64,000 bases of DNA from Holophagales bacterium (GCA_016699405.1 CP064972.1:2697501-2761500); one strand, 5' to 3'. Positions 40,270-51,572 are shown, numbered from the stretch's first letter. Made by a program: numbers and translations. The notes: generated by a model not told the origin, from the sequence alone.

Positions 40270-42729
40270 ATGATTCGACACCTGTGCCGTCTTTCGCTGC
40301 CGATCGCTCTTGCGCTCCTGCTGGCGCTCGTCGCTCCGCCGCTCCACGCTGGCGTCGACGTCGCCGATCCGTTCACCGGTGACGGCCCCTGGATGGTGCG
40401 GGCCTTCTTCGTCCCCGACGCCGACCGCCAGGAGGTCGGGCGCCGCTTCGATCACTTCTCGGTGGACCGCAAGAGCGGCGCGCTGCGTCTCTTCGCGGCC
40501 GACGCAAGCGACCTCGAGTGGCTGCGTGCCCGCGGCTACTGGCTCGAGCTCGACGAGGCGACCACGGCCGCGATGCGCGAGGCGCAGCGCCGCGCCGCCA
40601 CGGAGCAGACCCTCGCCGGCATTCCGGGATACTCCTGCTATCGGACGGTCGAGGAGAGCTACGCCACGGCGGACGCCATCGTCGCCGCCCATCCCCAGCT
40701 TGCGTCGATCGTCGACATCGGCGACAGCTGGGAGAAGGTCACCGCCGGCGGCAACCCCGGTTACGACCTGCGCGTGCTCCGGCTCACCAACTCGGCCGTG
40801 CCGGGGCCGAAGCCGCGCTTTCTCCTGCACGGCGCCATCCACGCTCGCGAGTACACCACCGCCGAGCTGGCGCTCCGCTTCGCCGAACAGCTCGTCGACG
40901 GCTACGGCAGCGACGCCGACGCGACGTGGATCCTCGACCACCACGAGGTCCACCTGCTGCTGCAGGCCAACCCGGACGGCCGCAAGAAGGCCGAAGCCGG
41001 CTCGTCGTGGCGGAAGAACACGAACGAGGCGTACTGCGGCGCGACCTCGACCTCCCGTGGCGCCGACCTCAACCGGAATTTTCCGTTCCAATGGGGCTGC
41101 TGCGGCGGGTCGAGCGGTTACCCCGCTACCTGCGCAACGGATTTCCGAGGCGACTCACCGGCCTCCGAGCCGGAGGTCCAGGCGATCCGCAACTACCTCC
41201 TGGCGATCTTCCCGGATCAGCGCGGTCCGGAGCTGACCGATCCGGCGCCGCCCGACGCCAGCGGGCTCTACCTCGACCTTCACAGCTTCAGCGAGCTGGT
41301 GCTCTGGCCGTGGGGGTTCACCTCGACCGTGGCGCCGAACGGCACGGCGTTCGCCACGCTCGGGCGCAAGTTCGCGTACTTCAACGGCTACATGCCGGAG
41401 CAGTCGATCGGTCTTTACCCCACCGACGGCACGACCGACGATTTCGGCTACGGCGAGCTCGGCGTGGCCTCCTACGCCTGGGAGCTCGGGACCAACTTCT
41501 TCGAAGACTGCGTGACCTTCACCTCGACGATCCTGCCCGACAACCTCGCGGCGCTGCGCTACGCCGCCAAGGTCGCGCGCACGCCCTACCGCACCCCCGC
41601 CGGTCCGGACGCCCTGTCGGTCACGCCGAGTGTGAGCGTGGTGGCGCCCGGCGATCCGCTCGCGGTCACCGCGACCCTCGACGACACGCGCTATTCGAGC
41701 GCCGGCGGCGTCGAGCCGAGCCAGCCGATCGCCCAGGCCGAGCTGACGCTCGACACCCCGCCGTGGGCGGCCGGAGCGGCGCCGATCGCCATGAGCGCCG
41801 TCGACGGGGCGTTCGACGAGACGGTGGAGCCGGCGACGGTGGCGGTTCCCACGGCAGGGATCTCGGAGGGTCGCCACCTCGCCTTCGTGCGCGGGCGCGA
41901 CAGCGCCGGCAACTGGGGGGCCGTCTCGGCAACCTACCTCACGGTGATGGATCCGCTGACCGCGCCGACCGTTTACGGAGTCGTTCGCGACGCGACGAGC
42001 GGCTCGCCGCTCGCGGCGACGGTGTCTGTCGGGCCGTTCTCGACGACCTCCGACGCCGGTAGCGGGGCCTATTCGATTCAGGTGCCGACCGGCACGTACG
42101 CGCTCGCCGCCTCGGCGCTCGACCACGCCTCGGCCAACGTGGCGGCGGTCACACTCTCCTCCGGCGATTCGCGCCTCCAGGACTTCTCGCTGGTGCCGTA
42201 CACGGCGGCGCTCGCGGACGACGTCGAAGGGGGGAACCTCGGCTGGGCGGCCGCGAGCCCGTGGGCGATCACCAACCTGCAAGCGCATAGCCCATCGCAC
42301 TCCTGGACCGATTCCCCGGGGGCTGGCGTCGTCTACGGCAACAACGTCGACACCTCGCTGGTCTCCGCGATCCAAGACCTCTCGCAGGCGAGCGGCGTCC
42401 ATGTCTCCTTCTGGCAGCGCTACGAAACCGAGCCGACCTTCGACTTCTGCCACGTCGAAGTCTCGGGCGACGACGGAGCGACCTGGACCGAGCTGGCGAG
42501 CTACGACGGGACGCAGTCGACCTGGACCCAAGTGACGCTCGCCGCGCCGCAGCTCGACGGAAAGGCTCAGGCGCGGATCCGCTTCCGTCTCTCGACCGAC
42601 GTCTCGGTACAGCGCGACGGCTGCTACGTCGACGATGTCGTGCTGCGCGCGGCGATGGCCCCGATTCTTTCCTTTGCCGACGGCTTCGAGAGCGGCACGC
42701 TGTCGAATTGGGATGCTTTCGGACTCTGA
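40270..42729 (+). CDS. Secreted M14 zinc carboxypeptidase with C-terminal GFE-type tail
   Basis: 819 residues. Signal peptide (MIRHLCRLSLPIALALLLAL...), then the M14 domain with zinc ligands H and E in LHGAIHARE (about 191-194) and His in LDLHSFSE (about 338), substrate Arg in LNRNFPFQWG, and catalytic Glu in AWELGTNFFED (about 404). Then follow an Ig-like region, a carboxypeptidase-regulatory-like domain (about 570-640; VYGVVRDATSGSPLAATVSV) and an immune-inhibitor-A/MAM-like sandwich (about 650-800). The end reads SFADGFESGTLSNWDAFG. Likely trims peptides outside the cell, in keeping with the protease and OPT transporter nearby. The ribosome binding site is weak. Confidence 0.91.
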   Translation: MIRHLCRLSLPIALALLLALVAPPLHAGVDVADPFTGDGPWMVRAFFVPDADRQEVGRRFDHFSVDRKSGALRLFAADASDLEWLRARGYWLELDEATTAAMREAQRRAATEQTLAGIPGYSCYRTVEESYATADAIVAAHPQLASIVDIGDSWEKVTAGGNPGYDLRVLRLTNSAVPGPKPRFLLHGAIHAREYTTAELALRFAEQLVDGYGSDADATWILDHHEVHLLLQANPDGRKKAEAGSSWRKNTNEAYCGATSTSRGADLNRNFPFQWGCCGGSSGYPATCATDFRGDSPASEPEVQAIRNYLLAIFPDQRGPELTDPAPPDASGLYLDLHSFSELVLWPWGFTSTVAPNGTAFATLGRKFAYFNGYMPEQSIGLYPTDGTTDDFGYGELGVASYAWELGTNFFEDCVTFTSTILPDNLAALRYAAKVARTPYRTPAGPDALSVTPSVSVVAPGDPLAVTATLDDTRYSSAGGVEPSQPIAQAELTLDTPPWAAGAAPIAMSAVDGAFDETVEPATVAVPTAGISEGRHLAFVRGRDSAGNWGAVSATYLTVMDPLTAPTVYGVVRDATSGSPLAATVSVGPFSTTSDAGSGAYSIQVPTGTYALAASALDHASANVAAVTLSSGDSRLQDFSLVPYTAALADDVEGGNLGWAAASPWAITNLQAHSPSHSWTDSPGAGVVYGNNVDTSLVSAIQDLSQASGVHVSFWQRYETEPTFDFCHVEVSGDDGATWTELASYDGTQSTWTQVTLAAPQLDGKAQARIRFRLSTDVSVQRDGCYVDDVVLRAAMAPILSFADGFESGTLSNWDAFGL

Positions 42730-42789
42730 TCGCGGTCTCGGTGGAGCGCTTTCCCCGTAGACTCCGACGGGCCAACGGAGGAGCGGACC

Positions 42790-44454
42790 ATGGAGAGCCC
42801 CACGGGATCGGCGATGAATCGGCGTCAATTGCTCGGCGGCGCCGGGCTGGCGGCGATCGGCGTGGCCGGAGGCGCGGCGATCGGCGCGCGGCCAGGCGCG
42901 GCGGCGAGTGAAGCGAATCCCAACGACCCTCCGTTCGAGCTCGCGGAGATCACGGTGACCGACCTCGCGACCGGCATGGCGGCCGGGAAGTGGACCTCCC
43001 GCCGCCTGACGGAGCTCTATCTCGAGCGCATCGCGACCCTCGATCGCGGCCCGCAGGGGCCGAACGCGGTCGCCGAGACGAATCCGGACGCGCTCGCCAT
43101 CGCCGCGGAGCTCGACGCCGAGCGCCGCGCCGGGAAGCTCCGCGGACCGCTGCACGGGATCCCCGTGCTGATCAAGGACAACATCGACAGCGGCGACCGG
43201 ATGTGGACGACCGCCGGTTCGCTCGCTCTCGCCGGCTCGCGAGCGGCGCGGGATGCCTTCCTCGTCGAGCGGCTGCGTGCCGCCGGCGCCGTGTTGCTCG
43301 GCAAGACGAACCTCTCGGAGTGGGCCAACATCCGCTCGCCGCGTTCGACCTCGGGCTGGAGCGGGCGCGGCGGCCAGGTGCGCAACCCCTATGCGCTCGA
43401 CCGCAACCCCTGCGGCTCGTCGAGCGGCACCGGGGCGGCGATCTCCGCGAACCTCGCCCCCCTCGGCGTCGGCACGGAGACCGACGGTTCGATCATCTGC
43501 CCGTCGTCGATGTGCGGCCTCGTCGGCCTGAAGCCGACCGTCGGTCTCGTCTCGCGCAGCGGCGTGATTCCGATCTCCGCCACCCAGGACACCGCCGGAC
43601 CGATGACCCGGACGGTGGCCGACGCCGCCCTGCTGCTCGCCGCGCTCGCCGGCAACGGGAGCGCCGACCCGCGTGATCCGGCGACGGCACGCGCCGCCGG
43701 GCAGGTTGCCGACTTCGCCGCCGCCCTCGACCCGCGCGGGCTCGCCGGCGCCCGCCTCGGCCTGGTGCGGGCGTTCTTCGGTTGGCACCCCGAGATCGAA
43801 GACCAGATGAAGGGGCTGTTCGCGGTGCTCGAGGGCGCCGGGGCGGTGCTCGTCGACCCGGTCGAGATCCCTCATCTCGCCGACCTCGATCCGCTCGAGG
43901 GCGAGGTCCTGCACTACGAGTTCAAGGCGGGGGTGAACGCCTATCTCGCCGGCCTGCCGGTCGACGGCGGCCACCCACGCAACCTCGCCGAGCTGATCGA
44001 CTTCAACCGGCGGCACGCGGCGGAGGAGATGCCCTGGTTCGGCCAGGAGACGTTCGAGAAGTGCGAGGCGAAGGGGCCGCTCACCGACGAGCCCTACACC
44101 CGGGCGGTGAGAGAGGCGGCGCGCCTGTCGCGTGCCGAGGGGATCGATGCGGTCCTCGGCAAGCATCGGCTCGACGCCCTGGTCTGTCCGTCGATGGGGC
44201 CGGCCTACCTCACCGACTGGGTCAACGGCGACCACTACACGGGGGCGGCGACGAGCCCCTGTGCCGTGGCCGGCTATCCTCACTTGACCGTTCCGGCGGG
44301 CTTCGTCCACGGACTCCCCTGGGGGCTCTCGTTCATGGGGCCGGCGTGGAGCGAGGCCCGACTGCTGCGCCTCGGCTACGCCTTCGAGCAGGCGACGAAG
44401 GTGCGCCGCGCCCCGCGTTTCGCCCCGACGGTCGACGTCGGCCGGCGCGCCTGA
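42790..44454 (+). CDS. Amidase-signature family hydrolase, Tat-exported
   Basis: 554 residues. The N-terminus carries a twin-arginine-like signal (MNRRQLLGGAGLAAIG). The amidase signature triad is complete: Lys in VLIKDNID (about 128), cis-Ser in NPCGSSSGTGAA (about 209) and nucleophile Ser in GTETDGSIICPSS (about 233). Close relatives are annotated as periplasmic amidases or glutamyl-tRNA amidotransferase-A-like enzymes; the substrate cannot be told. ATG at 42790 has GGAGGAG at good spacing; ATG at 42814 would bring the signal closer to the start. Confidence 0.9.
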   Translation: MESPTGSAMNRRQLLGGAGLAAIGVAGGAAIGARPGAAASEANPNDPPFELAEITVTDLATGMAAGKWTSRRLTELYLERIATLDRGPQGPNAVAETNPDALAIAAELDAERRAGKLRGPLHGIPVLIKDNIDSGDRMWTTAGSLALAGSRAARDAFLVERLRAAGAVLLGKTNLSEWANIRSPRSTSGWSGRGGQVRNPYALDRNPCGSSSGTGAAISANLAPLGVGTETDGSIICPSSMCGLVGLKPTVGLVSRSGVIPISATQDTAGPMTRTVADAALLLAALAGNGSADPRDPATARAAGQVADFAAALDPRGLAGARLGLVRAFFGWHPEIEDQMKGLFAVLEGAGAVLVDPVEIPHLADLDPLEGEVLHYEFKAGVNAYLAGLPVDGGHPRNLAELIDFNRRHAAEEMPWFGQETFEKCEAKGPLTDEPYTRAVREAARLSRAEGIDAVLGKHRLDALVCPSMGPAYLTDWVNGDHYTGAATSPCAVAGYPHLTVPAGFVHGLPWGLSFMGPAWSEARLLRLGYAFEQATKVRRAPRFAPTVDVGRRA

Positions 44455-44528
44455 AGGCGACGGACGGGACGATCCCGGCGCGAAGCGCGCCACAGTCGAG
44501 CGACGAGGGGAAGCGGCAGAATCGGGGC

Positions 44529-46118
44529 GTGCTCCCTCTCGCCGCCAGGCGCCGCTCGCCCCGACTCCGGCTGACCCTGCTCGCTCTCGGCCTCGGGATC
44601 GTCTCGCTCGCCGTCGCCCGGGAGGGTGGGGCCGCCTGCCTGCCCGCGGCGCTGCCCGCGACGAGCGCCACCTGGACCACCCTCGGCAACGGGACACCGG
44701 GCAGCGTGACGCCGGCGTCGCTGCAGGCGGCCGTCACGGCCGGCGGGTTCGTCCGCTTCGATCTCGGCGCCGCACCGGTGACGCTCACCCTCACCGCCGA
44801 GCTGCAGGTGACCCGCGCCGTGACGATCGACGGTGGCGGTCGGGTGACGCTCTCGGGTGGCGGGACGACGCGCCTGATGCGGATCACCAACCCGCAGAAC
44901 GCGACCTTCACCGTGACCCTGCAGCACCTGACGCTTGCCGACGGGGCGGCGCCGGCGGGCGATGGCGCGGCGATCGACAAGGCGACCGGCGGCCCCTGGC
45001 AGGCGGTGAGCCTGACGCTCGTCGACTGCATCGTCCGCGACAACACGGCGATCGCCAGTGCCCAGGACGGCGGCGGCGGGGGGATCTACGCGACCGGGAT
45101 GGACGTGGTCCGGATCCACGGCTGTCGCTTCGAGAACAACCGGGGAAGCAACGGCGGAGCGATCTACTCGCTCGGCAGCCGGCGCCTGCACGTCACCGAT
45201 TCGCTCTTCCTCGCCAACCGCGCCACCGGAAGCGGCGGAAATCCGGGCAACGGCGGCAACGGCGGTGCGATCGGCGTCGACGGTGCGAGCCGCGAGGTGG
45301 AGATGTGCGGCGTCCGCTTCTACGGCAATCAGGGCAACGCCTATGGGGCGGCCTTCTTTTCCGTCGCGTACGACACGGCGAGCCCCACCGACTTCCGCTT
45401 CTGCACCTTCGACAGCAACTTCAATCCGACCGCGCAGGGCTTCGCCGGCGCGGTCTACCTCCAGGGCGGGCCGTTCTCCCTCCGGCAGTCGGTGTTCCGC
45501 GACAACGAGGCGAACGGCGTTGGGGCGCTCTTCCTCGGCCCCGGCGCGAGCGGCACGGTCGAGAACTGCACCTTCACCGGCAACGTGGCGCGGCAGAGCC
45601 TGGCCGGGGCGATCTCGATCGGCACGACGGCGCCGGTGACGATCGCCAGCTCGACGATCGCCGGCAACTCCGCCCCCGGCGAGGTGGCCTTCGCCGCCGG
45701 CATCCGGGTCGACGCGGGCAACGACCTGACGTTGCGCGACACCCTGCTCGTCGGCAACACCGGCGGCAACGTCTGGAACCCCTGGAACATCCTCAACCCC
45801 GCGGCGCACGACGGCGGCGGCAACCTGCAGTGGCCGCGCTTCCGGCCGAACGGCCAGGAGGAGGTGCGCGCCACGCCGACCGCGCTCTGGGCCGACCCGC
45901 AGCTCGGCGCGCCGTGGGGCCACGGTGGCCCGACCGAGACGATGGCGCTCGCGCCGGCCTCGCCGGCGCGCGGCGCGGCGGCCGGCACGCTCGCCGAGGA
46001 CCAGCGCGGCGCCGCGCGCGCGGCGCCCTTCGACAGCGGCGCCTGCGAGTCCGCGCCGCTCTTCTTCGACGGCTTCGAATGGGGCGGCGTCGCCGCCTGG
46101 GGCCCGGCGCTGCCGTGA
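44529..46118 (+). CDS. Secreted right-handed beta-helix protein with C-terminal GFE-type tail
   Basis: 529 residues from GTG at 44529. A hydrophobic signal segment (LRLTLLALGLGIVSLAVA) is followed by a parallel beta-helix with repeated G-G-[AG]-I and 'N[NR]...GGA[IV]Y' turns, as in polymorphic-outer-membrane-protein or pectin-lyase-fold repeats (for example CRFENNRGSNGGAIYSL, TIAGNSAPGEVAFAAG). The end is FFDGFEWGGVAAWGPALP. No catalytic residues are recognised. It could be a surface adhesin or a polysaccharide-binding protein. It follows the amidase by 74 bases. Confidence 0.78.
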   Translation: MLPLAARRRSPRLRLTLLALGLGIVSLAVAREGGAACLPAALPATSATWTTLGNGTPGSVTPASLQAAVTAGGFVRFDLGAAPVTLTLTAELQVTRAVTIDGGGRVTLSGGGTTRLMRITNPQNATFTVTLQHLTLADGAAPAGDGAAIDKATGGPWQAVSLTLVDCIVRDNTAIASAQDGGGGGIYATGMDVVRIHGCRFENNRGSNGGAIYSLGSRRLHVTDSLFLANRATGSGGNPGNGGNGGAIGVDGASREVEMCGVRFYGNQGNAYGAAFFSVAYDTASPTDFRFCTFDSNFNPTAQGFAGAVYLQGGPFSLRQSVFRDNEANGVGALFLGPGASGTVENCTFTGNVARQSLAGAISIGTTAPVTIASSTIAGNSAPGEVAFAAGIRVDAGNDLTLRDTLLVGNTGGNVWNPWNILNPAAHDGGGNLQWPRFRPNGQEEVRATPTALWADPQLGAPWGHGGPTETMALAPASPARGAAAGTLAEDQRGAARAAPFDSGACESAPLFFDGFEWGGVAAWGPALP

Positions 46119-46128
46119 GGCGCGGCCG

Positions 46129-47001
46129 CTAGAGCGTCACCAACACGATGCCGGCGACCGCCAGCGCCGAGGCGAGGAGCTTGCGGCGGGTGAACGGCTC
46201 GCCGAGGAAGAGGGCGGCGAGGAGCAGGATGTAGATCGTGCTCGACTGGTTGAGGATCGCGGCGACCCCGACCTTGCTGTGCTTCATCCCGGCGATCCAG
46301 AGGATGAGCGAAAGGTAGGAGCCGAGGATCGCCCCGGGGAGGGTGAAGCGCCAGGCGCGCGCCGGGCGGAAGACGGCGAGCGTCTCCCGCCGTCGGCGCG
46401 ACAGCAGGGCGAACGGGGCCATCGCGGCGAGGCAGCCGATCTGGCGCACCGCGGTCGCCCAGAGCACCGGGGCGTGATCGAGCGCCGGCTTGGCGATCAC
46501 GATCCCGAGGGCGAGCGCGGCCATCGCCACGACGCCGAGCGCTGCGCCGAGCACGATCTGGCGCGGCGGCACGCCGTGCGGCGCCTCGTGCCGCGCCGCG
46601 GTCAGCACGCCGGCGAGCACCAGGCCCATGCCGACGAGCTGCTGCGCCGAGAGCCGCTCGTCGAGCAGCACGCGGGCGAAGAGCACCGTGAAGGGCGGAT
46701 AGAGGCAGTCGACGATCGACGAGATGCCGGCGCCGCAGAGGTTGAGGCTGCGGTGGAAGAGGGTGTCGGCGATGGCGATCGCCACGATGCCGCTCGCCAC
46801 CAGCAGCAAGACGTCGCGACCGGTCCAGCCGTCCCACGAGGCCTGGCCGGCGAGGACCACCGTCGGCACCAGCAGCGCGGTCGACACCACGACCCGGAAG
46901 AGGTTGAGGGCGAACGGCGGGACGGTCTCCCCCGAGCGCTTGAGCAGGATGACCGCTCCCGCCCAGACGAGGGCGGTGAGCAGCGCGTAGACGTTTCCCA
47001 T
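46129..47001 (-). CDS. EamA/DMT-family transporter
   Basis: 290 residues with ten hydrophobic helices in two EamA halves (about 1-135 and 150-290). Signature parts are LLTALVWAGAVILLKR at the start, SIVDCLYPPFTVLFARVLL in the first half and ILNQSSTIYILLLAALFL in the second. This is an inner-membrane metabolite exporter of unknown substrate. ATG at 47001 gives the normal start MGNVYALLTAL; the frame is open upstream but not family-like. Convergent with the beta-helix gene, 10 bases apart. Confidence 0.9.
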   Translation of the reverse strand: MGNVYALLTALVWAGAVILLKRSGETVPPFALNLFRVVVSTALLVPTVVLAGQASWDGWTGRDVLLLVASGIVAIAIADTLFHRSLNLCGAGISSIVDCLYPPFTVLFARVLLDERLSAQQLVGMGLVLAGVLTAARHEAPHGVPPRQIVLGAALGVVAMAALALGIVIAKPALDHAPVLWATAVRQIGCLAAMAPFALLSRRRRETLAVFRPARAWRFTLPGAILGSYLSLILWIAGMKHSKVGVAAILNQSSTIYILLLAALFLGEPFTRRKLLASALAVAGIVLVTL

Positions 47002-47144
47002 GGGCGGCGGGCCGGCCTCGCGGCGGAGCGCCCGGTCGGGCCGTCCCCCTGCTTCCGGCCGGTCGAGGATAATCGACCCCGACGCGATTGCCCACACCGT
47101 CGCCGGAGGCGGCGCCAGTGTAACGAGAGCCAGGAGAGCCGAGC

Positions 47145-47417
47145 ATGTGCCGGAGCATCAGGACCCTCCACAACTTCGCGCCGCCGGCGAGCGAGGAGGA
47201 GATCGCCGCCGCGGCGCGCCAGTTCGTGCGCAAGCTCTGCGGCTTCACCCGTCCGTCGCGGGCCAACGCGGCGGTCTTCGAGCGGGCGGTGGAGGAGATC
47301 GCGGGGGCGGCGCGCACGCTGCTCGGCGATCTCGTCACCCAGGCTCCGCCGCGCGACCGCGAGGTCGAGGCGGCGCGAGCCCGCCTGCGGCGAGCCTCCC
47401 GCGCCGTGCGGCCATGA
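47145..47417 (+). CDS. DUF2277 family small protein
   Basis: 90 residues of unknown function: MCRSIRTLHNFAPPASEEEI, ARQFVRKLCGFTRPSRANA and APPRDREVEA are the family signature. It has the typical length of this family, which is widespread in Actinobacteria and Acidobacteriota. The N-terminal Cys-Arg is invariant in the family as I know it. ATG at 47145 has AGGAGAG upstream. Its stop overlaps the next ATG (ATGA). Confidence 0.86.
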   Translation: MCRSIRTLHNFAPPASEEEIAAAARQFVRKLCGFTRPSRANAAVFERAVEEIAGAARTLLGDLVTQAPPRDREVEAARARLRRASRAVRP

Positions 47418-48835
47418 GAGGCAGCGGCGCAGGCCGGGCGGGGTGGTTGCTCGCGCTCGCCGGCGGCCTGGCGCTCTTCTGGGCGCTCGCGGCGCCGGGC
47501 GAGAAGCCGGTGCTCACCGACGACGAGCAGGCCAACGCCCAGGCGGCGATCCACCTGGCGCGCCACGGGGTCTTCTCGCACGCTCCGGGCGTGAACGCTC
47601 CCGCGCCCGACGCCTTCCGCGAGCCGGGCTACGCGGCGTTCGTCGCGACGGTCTGGCACCTCGCCGGCAGCGAGGTGCCGATGCGGCCCGCGGGGCTCGC
47701 GGCGGGCGACGCGCGGGCGCGCGACGCGGTGCGCCCGGTGCAGCGCGCGCAGCGGCTGCTGCTCGCCCTCGCCGCGCTCGGCGCGGCGGCGGCGGTGGGG
47801 TGGGCGGGAGGCCGGTCCGGTCCGACGGTCGCGGCGGTCGCCGCCTTCGCCCTCGTCGCGCTGAGCCCGGCGCTCGCGCGCAGCGCCGATCTCTTCGCCA
47901 GCGAGGCGTTGGCCGCGCCGCTCGCCACGGCCCTGGCCTGCGGCCTGGCGGCGCTCGTCGAACGCCCGTCGAACCTCCGCGCGCTCGTCGCCGGCCTCGT
48001 GGCGGGCGCGCTGGCGCTGGTCAAGGCGGCCTTCCTGCCGCTCGCCGTGGCCCTGGCTCTGTGCCTCCCGCTGCTGCTCGGAGGCCACCGGGGGCGACAC
48101 CGGGTGGCGTTCGCGGGGGTCTTCCTGGCCGCGGCGCTCCTCCTCCCCGGGCTGTGGATCGCGCGCAACGCCGCCACCCTGGGGCACGCCACGCTCGCCG
48201 ACCGCGGCGGCGTCGTCCTGCTGACGCGGGCCGAGCTCGGCGTCGACGTCGAGCGCGAGGGGACCGGCGCGGCGCTCGCGGTCTGGACGCCCTGGCCGCT
48301 CGGCGCCACGGCGGCGGACGGCGAGAGCCGCCTCGAGCGCTGGAGCTGGCGGGGGGAGGGCGGGGCGGCGAGCCCGTTCGTCCGCGCCATGGCGCGGCGC
48401 GACGCGTTGATCCGGGAGACCGGCGATCCGCTCGCCGCCGACGCGCGCCTGCGACGCGAGGCGCTCGCTGCCCTCGGCGCTGCTCCCGGCCGCTGGCTGC
48501 GCGCCACCGTGCCGGTCGCCTGGCGGAGCCTCTTCGCCGAGCGCTCGCCCGCATGGCTCCGCCCGTTCGACGCCGCGCTGCCGATCGGACTGCTCCTCGC
48601 GCTCGGCGCCTTTCTCGCTCTCATCCACGCGCTGCGCGGCGCGGACCGGCCGGCGCTCGCCCTGCTCCTTCCGGTCACCGCCGCCTACCTCTTCGCCGTT
48701 CTCGCCACAGAGGGCCTACCGCGCTTCCAGCAGCCGTCGCTACCGATCCTCTGGGCCACTGTTGCGGCGACGGTCGATCGGCTGGTCGCGCGCGCGGGCC
48801 GGCGGACCGCATCCAAAGACAAGACGTCTGGGTAA
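47414..48835 (+). CDS. Multi-span membrane protein, GT-C glycosyltransferase-like (ArnT/PMT type)
   Basis: 473 residues with about 10 hydrophobic segments. After the first helix comes an acidic motif TDDEQANAQAAIHLARHG and a later REPGYAAFVATVW, the layout of lipid-linked-sugar-using GT-C enzymes (ArnT/PMT, 'dolichyl-phosphate-mannose' type), where early acidic residues are catalytic. It likely transfers a sugar from a polyprenyl carrier at the periplasmic face. Overlap with DUF2277 by ATGA implies translational coupling. The last residues (KDKTSG) and the TAA stop are encoded by the left arm of a dispersed inverted repeat, so the original C-terminus may have been changed. Confidence 0.68.
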   Translation: MRGSGAGRAGWLLALAGGLALFWALAAPGEKPVLTDDEQANAQAAIHLARHGVFSHAPGVNAPAPDAFREPGYAAFVATVWHLAGSEVPMRPAGLAAGDARARDAVRPVQRAQRLLLALAALGAAAAVGWAGGRSGPTVAAVAAFALVALSPALARSADLFASEALAAPLATALACGLAALVERPSNLRALVAGLVAGALALVKAAFLPLAVALALCLPLLLGGHRGRHRVAFAGVFLAAALLLPGLWIARNAATLGHATLADRGGVVLLTRAELGVDVEREGTGAALAVWTPWPLGATAADGESRLERWSWRGEGGAASPFVRAMARRDALIRETGDPLAADARLRREALAALGAAPGRWLRATVPVAWRSLFAERSPAWLRPFDAALPIGLLLALGAFLALIHALRGADRPALALLLPVTAAYLFAVLATEGLPRFQQPSLPILWATVAATVDRLVARAGRRTASKDKTSG

Positions 48836-48957
48836 GGAACCTCGGAGGAACGAGCCTCGCGCGTCGGGCCGCGGCGCGCTCGGGAACGGACTGGAAGGGT
48901 CGGCCGCGCGACGCCTGCGGCTCCGCCTCTTCTTCTTACCCAGACGTCTTTGTCTTG
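48814..48957. repeat. MITE-like inverted-repeat element
   Basis: Left arm CAAAGACAAGACGTCTGGGT plus AAGGA (48814-48838) and right arm TCTTCTTACCCAGACGTCTT plus TGTCTTGG (48931-48958) are inverted copies of each other with one indel. The interior is GC-rich and partly self-complementary (GAGCC.CGCGCGTC...GACGCC.GCGGCTC). The whole 144 bases can fold into one long hairpin. Arm sequence recurs in the ACP linkers at 21.8 and 22.2 kb. Confidence 0.65.
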
Positions 48958-49019
48958 GCGGCTTGGAGCGAGATGGGCCGAACCGGGGCGCCCACTCGGA
49001 AACGGTCCGGAGGAGGGGC

Positions 49020-49060
49020 TTGACGGGAGCGGCGAGTCGAAATATCCTTTCACCCGGATA
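49020..49060 (+). promoter_or_regulatory. Promoter with overlapping inverted repeat for the ArsR-ahcY operon
   Basis: TTGACG (49020-49025), 17-base spacer and TATCCT (49043-49048) form a near-consensus promoter. An inverted repeat TATCC (49043-49047)-N8-GGATA (49056-49060) overlaps the -10, the right place for an autoregulatory ArsR operator. The start codon at 49066 is so close that the leader would be about 10 bases. Confidence 0.68.
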
Positions 49061-49065
49061 GAGCG

Positions 49066-50102
49066 ATGGAAGCCCTGGCCCCCACCTCCGCGCCGGACCT
49101 GCTGATCGAGCGCCTGTCGGCGCTCGCCGAGCCGGCGCGCCTGCGGCTGCTGGCGCTACTCGAGCGCGACGAGCTGGGGGTGAGCGAGCTCGCCGAGGTG
49201 GTGCGGATGCCGCAGTCGTCGGTGTCGCGCCACCTCAAGCAGCTCGCCGACGGTGGTTGGGTGGCGTCGCGCAGCCAGCGCACGGCCAACCTCTACCGCA
49301 TGCGGACCGACGAGCTCGAGCCCGGCGCCCGCCAGCTCTGGGAGCTGGCGCGGGAGGAGGCCGCCGCCTGGCCGGCGCTGGCGCAGGACCGCCTGCGCCT
49401 CCGCCGCCACCTCGAGCGCAAGCGCGAGCGGGGGAGCGAGTTCTTCGCCGGCGCGGCCGGCGACTGGGACCGCCTGCGGCGCGAGCTCTACGGCGACGTC
49501 TTCACCCACACCGCGCTGCACGCCCTCCTGCCGCGCGACTGGGTGGTGGCCGACCTCGCCTGCGGCACGGGGGTGTTGGCCGCAGAGCTCGCGCCCTGCG
49601 TCGCCCGCGTCGTCGCCGTCGACCAGTCCGCGGCGATGCTCGCCGCGGCGCGCGAGCGGCTCGCCGGCGCGTCGAACGTCGAGCTCCGCCTCGGCGACCT
49701 CGAGGCGCTGCCGCTCCCCGCGGCGAGCTGTGACGCGGCGCTGCTGCTGCTCGCCCTGACCCACGTCGCCGAGCCGCCGCTGGCGCTCGCCGAGCTGCGC
49801 CGGGTGCTCAAGCCCGGCGGCCGCGCGGTGGTCGTCGATCTGCTGCGCCACGACCGCGACGAGCTGCGCCGCGAGATGGGCCAGCTGCGCCCCGGCTTCG
49901 AGCGCGAGGAGCTCGCCGGTCTGCTCGCCGCCGCCGGCCTCGCCGGCGTCGCCTGCCGCGGCCTGCCGCCCGAGCCGGCGGCCAAGGGCCCGGCGCTGCT
50001 GCTCGCCACCGCCGAGCGCCCGCTCACCGATCCGTCCGTTCCACCCCCGTCGACGAGTTCCACGACCCCTCGCGCCCCGCGAGGAAAGGAGAAGACCCCG
50101 CG

Positions 50103-50106
<4 letters not shown>
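49066..50106 (+). CDS. ArsR-family regulator fused to SAM-dependent methyltransferase
   Basis: 346 residues. Residues 1-95 form a winged helix of the ArsR type (ALAEPARLRLLALLERDELG, MPQSSVSRHLKQLADGGWV); no obvious metal-binding Cys pair is seen. Residues about 125-310 form a class I methyltransferase with motif I VADLACGTGVLAAEL (about 160-175), acidic motif II VVAVDQSAA and LKPGGRAVVVDLL. In several bacteria such fusions, related to SahR, sit with ahcY and methionine-cycle genes and sense S-adenosyl-homocysteine. The overlap of its stop with the ahcY start (ATGA) supports that role here. It probably represses its own promoter. Confidence 0.88.

Positions 50107-51572
<1,466 letters not shown>

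Noticed and set aside
48958..49065. SAH riboswitch before the ahcY operon
   Set aside because: The leader after the promoter is only about 10 bases and the region lacks the conserved SAH riboswitch core. Control by the ArsR-type protein is more likely.
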